Notes: generated from the letters alone by a model not told the origin. A DNA stretch of 64,000 nt from Pseudomonadales bacterium (GCA_022827905.1 JAJEIQ010000080.1:1-64000); one strand, 5' to 3'. Positions 47,047-55,555 are shown, counted from the stretch's first letter. Translations and numbers: made by a program.

Positions 47047-47888
47047 TGGATGCCCGTCACTCTCGATTTGTCCACTTGCTGCTGGGGTTGGCCTTGCCGA
47101 TGGGCTTGTTGGCGCCCGTCGTTGCACACACGGCCAGCGCCGAGGAAATGGGGCTTAAGCTCGCCACCGAGGCCCGTGACAGCAAGCGCGGGTTCGGCAA
47201 CTTCACCGCCAGCCAAGTCATGGTGTTGCGCAACAAGCAGGGCAGGGAGAGCCGGCGGCAGATCCGGGTCCGGGTGCTCGAGGTCCCGGACGACGGAGAC
47301 AAGAGCATGTTCCTCTTCGACGAGCCCCGGGATGTCAAGGGAACCGCCTTTCTGATTCACGGCCACAAGCAGGCCGACGACGACCAGTGGCTCTATTTGC
47401 CGGCCTTGAGAAGGGTCAAGCGCATCAGTTCCGCCAACCGCTCCGGCTCCTTCATGGGCAGTGAATTCGCATACGAGGACATGAGCGCCCAGGAGGTGGA
47501 GAAGTACACCTACAGCCATCTGCGCGATGAACCCTGCGCCAATGCCGCCAGCGCCAACGCACCGCTCGCCCAGGGCCTGACTTGCGCGGTTTCCGAGCGC
47601 TTCCCCACGGATGCAAAGTCGGGATACAGCCGCCAGGTGGTTTGGCAGGACCGGGATGCGTCGCGCCTGTGGAAGGTGGAGTACTACGACCGCAAGGGCG
47701 ATCACTTGAAGACCCTCAGCTTTGGGCAGTACCAACAGTACTTGGACGCGTTCTGGCACGCCCACGAGATGGAAATGATCAATCACCTCACGGGCAAGAG
47801 CACAGTTCTCACCTGGTCCGACTACCAGTTTCGAACCGACCTTGATGAGGGCGATTTCACCCAGACCGGCCTAAGACGGATCCGGTAG
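47046..47888 (+). CDS. LolA-like outer-membrane lipoprotein-sorting protein
   Basis: 280 aa with a signal peptide (cleavage near TASAEE). LYLPALRRVKRISSANRSGS, GSEFAYEDMS and the MEMINHLTGKSTVLTW segment are the standard signature of the LolA-like proteins encoded next to RND/MMPL permeases. The half-barrel probably carries a lipid across the periplasm. ATG at 47046 overlaps the RND stop (TGATG); the stop overlaps the next GTG. Confidence 0.88.
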   Translation: MDARHSRFVHLLLGLALPMGLLAPVVAHTASAEEMGLKLATEARDSKRGFGNFTASQVMVLRNKQGRESRRQIRVRVLEVPDDGDKSMFLFDEPRDVKGTAFLIHGHKQADDDQWLYLPALRRVKRISSANRSGSFMGSEFAYEDMSAQEVEKYTYSHLRDEPCANAASANAPLAQGLTCAVSERFPTDAKSGYSRQVVWQDRDASRLWKVEYYDRKGDHLKTLSFGQYQQYLDAFWHAHEMEMINHLTGKSTVLTWSDYQFRTDLDEGDFTQTGLRRIR

Positions 47889-49561
47889 TGTCCGGCTGCC
47901 GCGCCCGCCTCAGTGCCGCGGCGTTCGCGTTTGTTTTTGCCTGCGAGTGCTTGGCGGACGCTGCGGTGTTCGGCAGCTTCAGCCGCCTTGACAACGCGCA
48001 GCGGTGGCAGGCGTGGTTGACCAATCAACTGGCCTTGCCCGCACGGGTGGTCACGGTTGAGACCGGGGCAGGGCAGATCTATCGAGTCATATCGGCGGTG
48101 CCGGGCAATGAGGCGGCGGCGCGCGCCTGGGTTGAGCGGGCCAAGGACGCGGGCGTTCAAGACGCTTGGTACTGGGCGGACGCCCCGTCCGCAACGACCG
48201 AGCGCCAGGATGCGGAGGAGGTGGCGCACGCCAAGCCCGAGGAGCCATCGGAACCCGAGGCAATGGAGCCCCTTGGGCGAAGTGCGCCGGAGCCCGAACA
48301 GGCACCGGTGGCACCAGCCCCGCCAGCGCGCCAAGTTGCCGCGGAACAATCCGCGGAAGAACCCGCGGACCAAGAGGATGCCGCAGCCACGCCTTGGATC
48401 GCCTACCACGAGTTCACGGGCAGTTTGGGCGTCGAGAGCCGGTGGTACCCCAAGTCCGCCGCATACCCCGGCCAGCGCTCCCATGCCGGTGGCTTCGTAG
48501 CGGAGCCGGAGCTGCACCTGGAGGATGCGGCTGGCCATATCTTCACCTTCGTTCCGTTCTTTCGCTACGACGCCGGGGACTCCGAGCGCACCCACTTCGA
48601 CGTGCGTGAAGCCTACATGCTGCTGTTTGGCGACGTTGGGGACAACCAGTGGGAGCTGCGCTTGGGCGTTGATCGCGTCTTTTGGGGCGTCGCCGAATCG
48701 CAGAACCTAGTCAACATCATTAATCAGATCGACCTCATTGAGCATCCTAACGAGAAAGTGCGGCTCGGACAGCCCATGGCCCACCTCACTTGGTCGGGCG
48801 ATTGGGGGGCGCTGGAGTTGTTCGCCATGACCTATCATCGGGGTCTCACCTATTCGGGCCGGCGCGGCCGCCTGCGGTTGCCGGTGGTCTTGGATGACGA
48901 CTACGCCACCTATGAGAGCGGCGCCGGCAAGTGGAACTGGGACGCCGCCGTCCGCTACAGCGGCAGCTTCGGGCCGCTCGAACTCGGCCTGAGCGCTTTC
49001 GACGGCACCAGCCGGGAGCCGTACCCGCGGCTGGCCCTCAGCGATGAGGGCGCCCCCGTACTGGCGCCGCACTACGTTCAAATTCGTCAGTTTGGCTTGG
49101 ATGCGCAGTTGATCGCAGGCTCTTGGCTGTTCAAGCTAGAGACCATTCATCGCCGAGGCGCGCTCAACATTCTCGGGCGGGATGAGGACTTCGCCGCCTT
49201 CGTGTTCGGCACCGAGTACAGCTTCTATTCCGTGTTCGGAACGGCCATCGACGTCGGCCTGCTTACGGAGTGGAACTACGACGACCGGCGCAGCCGATCG
49301 ACCAACCGGTTTCAGAACGACTTGTTCTTCGGCACCCGCATCGGCTTCAACGACGTTCAAAACGCCGAGCTCATCGGCGGCGTGCTCACCGACCTGGACC
49401 ATCACTCCCACTTTGTGTACCTGGAATTCAATAGGCGCCTGCTGGACCGTTGGACCATGCACCTTGATGCGGTGGTCCTGCTCAATGTCGGCGAAGAGGA
49501 CTTTCTCTATGCGTCGCGCCGCGACAGTTACGTCGAACTCGGCTTGAGCTACAGCTTCTAG
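47888..49561 (+). CDS. Outer-membrane beta-barrel protein with N-terminal SPOR-like domain
   Basis: 557 aa. Signal peptide (about 24 residues), then a SPOR-like module (VFGSFSRLDNAQRWQAWLTN ... WVERAKDAGVQDAWYW), a Glu/Pro/Ala-rich linker, and from about residue 175 a beta-rich region with alternating aromatic residues ending in YVELGLSYSF, whose final Phe is the usual barrel signature. It is the outer-membrane member of the RND-LolA unit. The SPOR-like part could tie it to peptidoglycan or partner proteins. Overlaps the previous gene by 1 nt. Confidence 0.75.
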   Translation: MSGCRARLSAAAFAFVFACECLADAAVFGSFSRLDNAQRWQAWLTNQLALPARVVTVETGAGQIYRVISAVPGNEAAARAWVERAKDAGVQDAWYWADAPSATTERQDAEEVAHAKPEEPSEPEAMEPLGRSAPEPEQAPVAPAPPARQVAAEQSAEEPADQEDAAATPWIAYHEFTGSLGVESRWYPKSAAYPGQRSHAGGFVAEPELHLEDAAGHIFTFVPFFRYDAGDSERTHFDVREAYMLLFGDVGDNQWELRLGVDRVFWGVAESQNLVNIINQIDLIEHPNEKVRLGQPMAHLTWSGDWGALELFAMTYHRGLTYSGRRGRLRLPVVLDDDYATYESGAGKWNWDAAVRYSGSFGPLELGLSAFDGTSREPYPRLALSDEGAPVLAPHYVQIRQFGLDAQLIAGSWLFKLETIHRRGALNILGRDEDFAAFVFGTEYSFYSVFGTAIDVGLLTEWNYDDRRSRSTNRFQNDLFFGTRIGFNDVQNAELIGGVLTDLDHHSHFVYLEFNRRLLDRWTMHLDAVVLLNVGEEDFLYASRRDSYVELGLSYSF

Positions 49562-49589
49562 GCCGGTTCATCCCATGAAAGGAGAGACT

Positions 49590-49891
49590 CAAATGCCGAG
49601 CAGAACGCCCCGGAGCGAGAGCGTCCCGCCCCGGAGCGAGGGCGTCCCGCCCCGGAACGAGGGCGTCCCGCCCCGGAACGAGGGCGTCCCGCCCTCGATT
49701 AGGGTTCGCACGATTGGAATCGAGGGCAAGATGCCCTCGCTCCGGCATCAAATGCCGAGCGTCCCGCCCCGGAACGAGGGCAACCCGCCCCGGAACGAGG
49801 GCGTCCCGCCCTCGATTGAGGTTCGCGCGATTGCAATCGAGGGCGCGAACCGAAGGTTCGTTATGCCCTCGCCCCGGCATCAAATGCCGAG
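49590..49891. repeat. Palindromic/tandem repeat block inserted at a gene start
   Basis: Two composite units (about 159 and 132 bp) bounded by three copies of CAAATGCCGAG (49590, 49749, 49881). Each unit begins with 21-bp tandem copies of the type CGGAACGAGGGCGTCCCGCC (four and two copies), then CTCGATT, then a palindrome (GAGGGCAAGATGCCCTC or the 35-bp element also at 43582). Both units are multiples of three, so the reading frame stays open. Spacers and palindromes differ, so it is not a CRISPR array. Confidence 0.8.
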
Positions 49892-50615
49892 AGCTTCCGT
49901 CTTGATTTGGTTGATCGGTGCGTTGGTGCTGGCGGGGACGGTCCAAGCGGATGATCCTCTGGCAGCAGCCAGGACGGCCTACGCGGAAGGCCGGTTCCTG
50001 GAGGCGGCCGATCTGGCCCAAGCGGTTGGCACCTCCGCAGGCTACGCCTTGGCCACCGATTGCGTCGCCAAGCATGGCTTCCACTTGGCAGCGGACGATG
50101 AGAAGGAGGCGCTTTACGAACGCGCCATGCGGCTCGCCGAGGAGGCGGTTCGCCTTGATGCGGACAACCCGGAGGCCTACCTGCAAACCGCCCACGCCGT
50201 CGGTCGTTACTCGGAAGGCCTCGGCCCGATGAAGGCGCTTCGCGGGGGCTATCCCGGCCAGGTGCGCAAGGCCCTTGAGAGGGCGCTGGAACTGGACGCG
50301 GACATGGTGGGTGCCGAGGTCAGCCTCGGCGGCTGGCATGCCACCATCGTCGGTGGCGCGGGTGGCTTGATGGCGCGCATGCTCGGCGCGACCCGCAAGC
50401 GGGCCGTCCAACACTTCGATCGCGGCCTTGTGTTGGCGCCGGATCTAAAGGAAGCCTACTTCGAGTACGCCAATGGCCTGTTGACCATCAATCGCAAGCG
50501 CGACCGGGAACAGGCGCGCAAGCTACTCGCGCAGGGCATTGAAATCCCGCCCAAGGACGCCTTCGAGCAAATTTTGCACGACAAGGCAGTGGAGCGGCTG
50601 GCTACCTTGGACTAA
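49593..50615 (+). CDS. TPR-like periplasmic protein with repeat-invaded N terminus
   Basis: Two possible starts. The ATG at 49593 has AAAGGAGA at good spacing but encodes about 97 residues of Pro/Arg-rich repeat (VPPRNEG units). The ATG at 49884 has no ribosome-binding site, yet starts a proper signal peptide (MPRASVLIWLIGALVLAGTVQA) and a 243-aa protein. The mature part is helical, TPR/Sel1-like (AAARTAYAEGRFLEAADLAQ, AVRLDADNPEAYLQTAHAVG), resembling proteins encoded with RND-LolA units. The repeats seem to have separated the ribosome-binding site from the original start; see findings. Confidence 0.7.
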   Translation: MPSRTPRSESVPPRSEGVPPRNEGVPPRNEGVPPSIRVRTIGIEGKMPSLRHQMPSVPPRNEGNPPRNEGVPPSIEVRAIAIEGANRRFVMPSPRHQMPRASVLIWLIGALVLAGTVQADDPLAAARTAYAEGRFLEAADLAQAVGTSAGYALATDCVAKHGFHLAADDEKEALYERAMRLAEEAVRLDADNPEAYLQTAHAVGRYSEGLGPMKALRGGYPGQVRKALERALELDADMVGAEVSLGGWHATIVGGAGGLMARMLGATRKRAVQHFDRGLVLAPDLKEAYFEYANGLLTINRKRDREQARKLLAQGIEIPPKDAFEQILHDKAVERLATLD

Positions 50616-50644
50616 GGTCACCGCGCCGCACACCCGCTTCCCCC

Positions 50645-50763
50645 GGATCGAGGGCATCCTGCCCTCGCCCACCCCGGATCGAGGGCATCTTGCCCTCGTT
50701 CCGAATCAAGGGAATCCCATCGAGGGCAAGATGCCCTCGTTCCGGGGCGTCCTGCCCTCGCAT
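50645..50763. repeat. Palindromic repeat cluster downstream of the TPR-like gene
   Basis: Four related units: GAGGGCATCCTGCCCTC (50650), GAGGGCATCTTGCCCTC (50681), GAGGGCAAGATGCCCTC (50722) and a degenerate GGGGCGTCCTGCCCTC (50745). Each can fold into a short hairpin. Same family as 43582-43616 and 49590-49891; the TPR-like gene is thus flanked on both sides. Confidence 0.8.
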
Positions 50764-50772
50764 TGAAGGTGG

Positions 50773-51498
50773 TCAGGGTTTGAGATTACGCTCGAACAAC
50801 GCCAAAAGCCGCTCCCAGTGCCGCTCCGCTTGGGCCTTGTGGTACATCCCGGCCCGCAGCGGAAAGACGAAGCCGTGCTGGGTGCCGGCGTACCATTCGA
50901 TGCGGTAGCGAGCGCCGCTGGCGGCGAGCTCCCGGTCGAGGCGCTCAATCATCTCCGGGGGCGCCCACTCGTCGGTTTCGGCGCAGCCGAAGTAGAGTTC
51001 CGCCTTGATCTTGCCGGCCTCCCGATGGGGTGAGTCAGCCGCGTCGCCGCAAAGGCGCACGCCGTGGAAGGAGGCGGCTGCGGCCATGCGCTCCGGGAAA
51101 GCGGCCGCGGCGGCGAAAGCGAAGGGGCCGCTCATGCAGTAACCCACGCAGCCCACCGGGCCGTCCTTGGCCGCCAGGTCCCGGTCGGCGAAGTCCATCA
51201 GCGCGGCGGTGTCCGCGCAGGCCATGGCGTTGGTGGTGGCGTTCATGTGCCCGAACATCTCCTCCCGGCTGTCCGGCGTCATGACGAACTCCCGCACCCG
51301 GCGGTAGTAGAGGTTGGGCAGCAAGACGTAGTAGCCGGCGGTGGCCAGCCGCCGCGCCATGTCGTGCAACTCCTCCCGCTTGCCCGGCGCGTCCATGTAG
51401 AAAACCGCCAGCGGATGGGGTCCGCCTTCGTCCGGGTGGACGATGAAGGTGTTCATCGCCCCGTCCGGCGTTTCGATGTCGATGTGGTGCTCGATCAT
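50773..51498 (-). CDS. Dienelactone hydrolase family protein
   Basis: Alpha/beta hydrolase of 241 aa. The nucleophile elbow is GCVGYCMSG (Cys as in dienelactone hydrolase), with Asp/Glu region ETDEWAPP and the catalytic His in AGTQHGFVFP. The ATG at 51498 is the only sensible start; it follows the acyl-CoA dehydrogenase stop by 2 nt, so the two are co-transcribed. The true substrate may be a lactone or ester from the acyl-CoA pathway. Confidence 0.85.
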   Translation of the reverse strand: MIEHHIDIETPDGAMNTFIVHPDEGGPHPLAVFYMDAPGKREELHDMARRLATAGYYVLLPNLYYRRVREFVMTPDSREEMFGHMNATTNAMACADTAALMDFADRDLAAKDGPVGCVGYCMSGPFAFAAAAAFPERMAAAASFHGVRLCGDAADSPHREAGKIKAELYFGCAETDEWAPPEMIERLDRELAASGARYRIEWYAGTQHGFVFPLRAGMYHKAQAERHWERLLALFERNLKP

Positions 51499-51500
51499 GG

Positions 51501-52703
51501 CTAGCGCAACCCGAAATCGAAGCCTTCGCCGCGCGCGAACCGGCGCAGGATGCGGCCGCCGGTGTTCTGCACATGGACCTCGTCGGCGCCGTCGTAGATG
51601 CGCGCAAAGCGAGCGTGGCGGTACATGCGCTCCAGCGGCGTGTCCTCGGTGACGCCCTTGGCCCCATGCACCTGGATGGCCCGGTCGATGACGTTGTGCA
51701 GCATCTGGGCGCCGTACACCTTGATCAGGCCGATCTCCACCCGCGCCTCGTCGCCTTGGTCGATCTTCTGGGCGGCGTGCAGGGTGAGCAGGCGGCTGGC
51801 CTGGATTTCGCACGCCGAGTCGAAGATGAACTTCTGAATCTGCTGGTGCTCCGCCAGCGCCTTGCCGAAGGCGACCCGGGCGTTGGCCCGCTCGCACATC
51901 AGGTCGAAGGCGCGCTGCGCCTGGCCAAGCCAGCGCATGCAGTGGAATATGCGCCCCGGCCCCAAGCGCTGCTGGGCGATCTTGAAGCCCTGGCCCCGAG
52001 GCCCGAGCAGGTTGCTCTTGGGCACCCGCACATCGTCATAGACCACTTCGTAGTGGCCGTCGTACTGGCCCATCACGCGCACGTCGCGAATGATGTTGTA
52101 GCCGGGGGTGTCGGTCGGCACGACGATCATGGAGAAGGCCGAATGGTCCGGGGTGCCTTCCGGCTCGGTGCGCACCATGGCCGTGGTGTAGGCGGCGGTG
52201 CCGGCCCCGGAGGTGAACCACTTGCGGCCGTTGATCACCCATTCGTCGCCTTCGAGCTCGGCCCGGGTCTGCAATTGGGTGGGATCGGAACTGGCGACGT
52301 CGGGTTCGGTCATGCCGAAGCTGGGAAACACCTCGCCATCGACCAGTGGCTGCAGGTACTTCTCGCGCCACTCGTCGCTGGCGTAGCGGTGCAGCATGAT
52401 GGAGTCCTGCAGCGAGTGGGTGCCAAGGGCCACCGTCGCCACCTCGGAGCGCCCCACCACCTCGTTGACGAACACGTAGTCCATGAACGGCAGCCCGCCG
52501 CCGCCGAGTTCCTCCGGATGGCCCAAGGCCCACAGGCCCTGGGCCTTCGCCTTGTCCATCAACGAGCGCAGCAGCCCGCCGCGCCGGCTGCCCACCTTGT
52601 CCGCGACGATGTCCGCCTCGACCGGATAAACCTCCTGCTCAATGAACCCCAGCACCTTGTCGCGGATGGGCCGGACGTGATCTGGAATGGATAGACTCAG
52701 CAT
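51501..52703 (-). CDS. Acyl-CoA dehydrogenase
   Basis: FAD enzyme of 400 aa. FGMTEPDVASSDPTQLQTRAE, GRKWFTSGAGTA and the C-terminal QVHGAKGVTEDTPLERMYRHAR are classic acyl-CoA dehydrogenase blocks. It belongs to the group near ACAD10/11-like and cyclic-acid-CoA dehydrogenases. It is upstream of the dienelactone hydrolase in a two-gene unit. Confidence 0.88.
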   Translation of the reverse strand: MLSLSIPDHVRPIRDKVLGFIEQEVYPVEADIVADKVGSRRGGLLRSLMDKAKAQGLWALGHPEELGGGGLPFMDYVFVNEVVGRSEVATVALGTHSLQDSIMLHRYASDEWREKYLQPLVDGEVFPSFGMTEPDVASSDPTQLQTRAELEGDEWVINGRKWFTSGAGTAAYTTAMVRTEPEGTPDHSAFSMIVVPTDTPGYNIIRDVRVMGQYDGHYEVVYDDVRVPKSNLLGPRGQGFKIAQQRLGPGRIFHCMRWLGQAQRAFDLMCERANARVAFGKALAEHQQIQKFIFDSACEIQASRLLTLHAAQKIDQGDEARVEIGLIKVYGAQMLHNVIDRAIQVHGAKGVTEDTPLERMYRHARFARIYDGADEVHVQNTGGRILRRFARGEGFDFGLR

Positions 52704-52757
52704 GATTCCCCCTTGCGTGATGTTTGGGGCATTGTAGGGCAGAACTGTCGGAGTGTT

Positions 52758-53294
52758 TCAGTAGTACCATTCGACAAACTTCAGCGTCCGTTGCCTTCGA
52801 GCTCGGCTTCTCGCCGAGGCCGGGAACCAAGCCAATTCGCGCTCGCCATGGCGGGATTGCGCCGAGTGGGTGAGAACGCCCCGCAATCCCGCCTTTTTCA
52901 CTCGTTCGCCGATGGGTTGACAGACGTCCCAGGGAACAATTTCGCCGCGCTCGTCAATGGGGTAGGTGGCGGGCAACCCCGCCGCACGAACACCCGCCCG
53001 CGTATGGGCGTCGCAGACTTCCTGACGGCGTGGCAACACGCATCCCACCAGAACCGGTCCTGCGTCCTCGCGAAGATATTCCGGTTCGTATGGCCATCCG
53101 GCGGTGAAGGCGATGAGGTTCAGACGTGCAGTCTGCGTATCCTCGTTGATGTAAAGCACCGGAAAACTCTCCGGCGGATTCCACCGCCCGCCACGCCGCC
53201 GTGCGAAGTTCGGATCAAGCGGATCGTTCCATTGAGGGTCGGCAATTCGCCACCAAACGTGCCCATCCTTCAGCACTTCTCGGCGCAAGGCCAT
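52758..53294 (-). CDS. RES-domain toxin (NAD+-degrading)
   Basis: 178 aa from the ATG at 53294. WWRIADPQWNDPLDPNFARR, GGRWNPPESFPVLYINEDTQTAR and GLRGVLTHSAQ supply the Arg, Glu and Ser conserved in RES toxins, which deplete NAD+. It follows the Xre antitoxin stop by 2 nt (TAACAATG). The usual order (antitoxin first) is kept. Confidence 0.85.
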   Translation of the reverse strand: MALRREVLKDGHVWWRIADPQWNDPLDPNFARRRGGRWNPPESFPVLYINEDTQTARLNLIAFTAGWPYEPEYLREDAGPVLVGCVLPRRQEVCDAHTRAGVRAAGLPATYPIDERGEIVPWDVCQPIGERVKKAGLRGVLTHSAQSRHGERELAWFPASARSRARRQRTLKFVEWYY

Positions 53295-53296
53295 TG

Positions 53297-53746
53297 TTAG
53301 GACTGGGTTTGCTCGAACTGGAACATCCTGCGACAAGCGGCGAGCACTGACCTCGTATCGCCTTGCGCCAGCAAGTCCACCAAGGTGACGCCTTCCAGCG
53401 CGGCCATCGGCCTGCGCACGACCGCTGGTATCCGATCACGTTTGAGATAGCGCACCAGCAAGTCTGTGGCGGCTGCCAAGTCGGAAAGCGCCTCAAGTCT
53501 TTCTACAGGCGCGCCTTGACTGAGCCACTTGCCCACGGCCTGTCGGCTGACGCCGAACAAACGTGCCGTTTCGGCTTGGTTCAATCCCCAAACCGCCTGC
53601 ACCGTCGCCAACGACTTGCCCGTCCGGCAGCGTCGGAGGTTCTCGCTAAAGGCATCCAGCCATGCCTGTTCATCCCGATGAGCTTCAAAAATCTGTTCAG
53701 CGGCCGCTTTCGGGTCAATGTGTTCAAAGTGTGCTCCGATGCTCAT
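53297..53746 (-). CDS. Xre/MbcA/ParS-type antitoxin
   Basis: 149 aa from the ATG at 53746, which has AAGGAAAGA upstream. WGLNQAETARLFGVSRQAVGKWLSQG is a helix-turn-helix; the following half (ALSDLAAATDLLVRYLKRD ... MAALEGVTLVDLLAQGDTRSVLAACRRMF) is the toxin-binding domain (DUF2384-like). It neutralises the RES toxin and probably represses the pair. Confidence 0.85.
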   Translation of the reverse strand: MSIGAHFEHIDPKAAAEQIFEAHRDEQAWLDAFSENLRRCRTGKSLATVQAVWGLNQAETARLFGVSRQAVGKWLSQGAPVERLEALSDLAAATDLLVRYLKRDRIPAVVRRPMAALEGVTLVDLLAQGDTRSVLAACRRMFQFEQTQS

Positions 53747-54276
53747 CAATCTTTCCTTCACCATCAAGAACCCGCTCTCGAAGACGCAACCATGTGTCAA
53801 CCTGTGTGGGATGTCAAGACAGACAGCCCTCGTCGGGGTTGTCCAGCAATCTGCGTTCCATGTAAATTGCGCGAACAACACTGATCGGAGCGTTGGCTAT
53901 GTCGGACCAATCGCGGGTTTCAAGCGCGGACGAAGCCAGAAGGTCGCCTGAGAGTGCTCAGGCCGCGGACGGGCATGGGTCTACGACCCAAGCAACCAAA
54001 CGGGGCGAATTCGATGGGGCGACGCCTGTCCCGCGAGCGGCAAAGCTCACCAAACTTCGTGGTTCGGCAAGGGATTGCTATGGCGATGCAAGGGCCTTTG
54101 TTGAAGGATTGCGCGGCGAGTGGGATTGACGGACCTAGGAGAGCCTTTGCCCTGTAGCTCCAATCAAGGATAGACGCCTCGAACAACCGACTCGAAGTGC
54201 TCCACCGTCGGGAAAGGGTCGTAGAAGTGGTGCAGCAGCCGTTTCCATTCCTGGTACTCGGCGGAACCGCGAAAGT
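53747..54276. other. Gene-poor, partly decayed region
   Basis: About 530 bp without a convincing full gene. It holds the upstream region of the RES-Xre pair, a weak 76-codon frame on the + strand (53899-54129) and a 38-codon gene remnant on the - strand (54164-54280). Base composition is less GC-rich than the flanking metabolic genes. It looks like a junction left by past insertion or deletion. Confidence 0.5.
53899..54129 (+). CDS. Weak small ORF with antitoxin-like tail
   Basis: 76 aa from an ATG with GGAG about 8 nt upstream. The first 45 residues are Ser/Ala-rich with no pattern; the end (KLTKLRGSARDCYGDARAFVEGLRGEWD-type) resembles the C-terminal toxin-binding tails of AbrB/Phd-type antitoxins. 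It may be a fragment of a former toxin-antitoxin pair, as no toxin follows. Codon bias is unlike neighbouring genes. Confidence 0.3.
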   Translation: MSDQSRVSSADEARRSPESAQAADGHGSTTQATKRGEFDGATPVPRAAKLTKLRGSARDCYGDARAFVEGLRGEWD

Positions 54277-54280
54277 TCAA
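54164..54280 (-). pseudogene. C-terminal gene remnant
   Basis: A 38-codon stretch closed by TGA, with protein-like composition (EYQEWKRLLHHFYDPFPTV, then EHFESVVRGVYP), but a TAA directly upstream and no start. It is probably the surviving end of a lost gene. I do not recognise the family. It begins right next to the stop of the following membrane-protein gene. Confidence 0.4.
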
Positions 54281-54714
54281 GAGTTACGTTCAGGAATCCC
54301 TTGCCGTAGCAACTCGGCTCCTGTTGCGCCGCACAGCAGGGGCAATGCCGCGTCGGTGAATATCCACATGACGCTGGCGGCGTCCGGCCCCACTGCGGTG
54401 AAGGCCGGACTGAGCAGGCCGAACCAACTGTGCAGCAGCACGATGCCCACAGACACGAAGCCGAAGAACAGGACGTTGGCGGCCAGATACTCGCGCGTCA
54501 CCGGTCCCGCCGCATCGCGGTCCACCGCCGCCTTGCGCCGCCAAGCCAGCGCTGCGCCCAGCGCTACCGCGACAACCATCAGCGGATCCAGAATGTCCCA
54601 CACCGGGCTGTAGGGCTGGTCGTCCGTGGATACGTGGTAAAACGGTTCCACCACGGTGTGGACAGCGACCACAACCGCCACCGCGATGAAGAAGAAGCCT
54701 CCGACTTTCTGCAT
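54277..54714 (-). CDS. Small four-span membrane protein
   Basis: 145 aa from the ATG at 54714 (MQKVGGFFFIAVAVVVAVHT). About four hydrophobic segments, with a polar loop FYHVSTDDQPYSPVWDILDP after the first and LRQGIPERNS at the end. No family is recognised. It lies 34 bp downstream of the enoyl-CoA hydratase on the same strand. Confidence 0.65.
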   Translation of the reverse strand: MQKVGGFFFIAVAVVVAVHTVVEPFYHVSTDDQPYSPVWDILDPLMVVAVALGAALAWRRKAAVDRDAAGPVTREYLAANVLFFGFVSVGIVLLHSWFGLLSPAFTAVGPDAASVMWIFTDAALPLLCGATGAELLRQGIPERNS

Positions 54715-54748
54715 CTGATTCCGTGATCTCCGTTCTTTGAATGCAGGC

Positions 54749-55555
54749 TTAGGCGCTGTCGCCGATCCTCTGAAACTGCGGTGCCCGCTTCTCCATGAAG
54801 GCTTTCGCGCCTTCGGCGGCGTCGGGGGCCTGCACGAACCGATTTTGGGCCACTTCCGCCTCGCGCAAGGCGGTTTCAAAGCCGCAGCCCACATGCCGAT
54901 AGACGAGGCGCTTGGTTTCGGCGATGGCGGCCGGGGGCGAGGTTGCCGCTAGGCGGCGCACGTAGGCGCAGGCCTCCTCAAGCAGTTGGTCGGGGTCGAA
55001 CACCCGGTCCACCAAGCCGAGCTCGCGGGCTTCCTCCGCGCCGATTCGGTCGCTCATCCACAGCAGGTCCAAGGCTGGACCTAAGCCAACCAAGCGGGGC
55101 AGGAGCCAGGTGGAGCCGTGCTCGGCGATCAGCCCGCGCTTGAGGAACACGGTGGTGAAGCTGGCCGCCGAGGAGGCGAAGCGCAGGTCGCTCATCAGCG
55201 CCAGGATCAGGCCGCCGCCCGCCGCCACGCCGTTGACGGCGGCGATGACCGGCTTCGGCACTTCAAGCAGGTAGCTGAAGATGCCGGGCAGTTGATCCTC
55301 CGGGGTCGCCGCCGGCGGGTCGCTGGCTGCGGTCACCTCCGCCAGCACTTCGGCGTCCAGGCCCGCGCAGAAGCCGCGCCCGGCGCCGGTGATGACGATG
55401 CCCACCACACGCTGGTCCCCTGCCGCCTCATTGATGGCGCGGCGGATTTCAGCCAAGGTGTGGTAGGTGAAGGCGTTGAGCCGGGCGGGCCGGTTCAGGT
55501 GAATGATCGCCACCGGATCGTCGATGCGCACTTCGATGTCGGTGTAGGCGCTCAT
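54749..55555 (-). CDS. Enoyl-CoA hydratase/isomerase family protein
   Basis: Crotonase-fold enzyme of 268 aa. HLNRPARLNAFTYHTLAEI, ITGAGRGFCAGLDAE and NGVAAGGGLILALMSDLRFA (oxyanion-hole segment) are family signatures. Near the second catalytic position it has RGLIAEHGSTW, containing a Glu at the position used by hydratases. ATG at 55555 overlaps the VOC gene stop by 4 nt. Confidence 0.87.
   Translation of the reverse strand: MSAYTDIEVRIDDPVAIIHLNRPARLNAFTYHTLAEIRRAINEAAGDQRVVGIVITGAGRGFCAGLDAEVLAEVTAASDPPAATPEDQLPGIFSYLLEVPKPVIAAVNGVAAGGGLILALMSDLRFASSAASFTTVFLKRGLIAEHGSTWLLPRLVGLGPALDLLWMSDRIGAEEARELGLVDRVFDPDQLLEEACAYVRRLAATSPPAAIAETKRLVYRHVGCGFETALREAEVAQNRFVQAPDAAEGAKAFMEKRAPQFQRIGDSA

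Noticed and set aside
49590..50763. Possible CRISPR arrays
   Set aside because: The repeats are palindromic, partly directly adjacent without unique spacers of constant length, and no cas genes are present.
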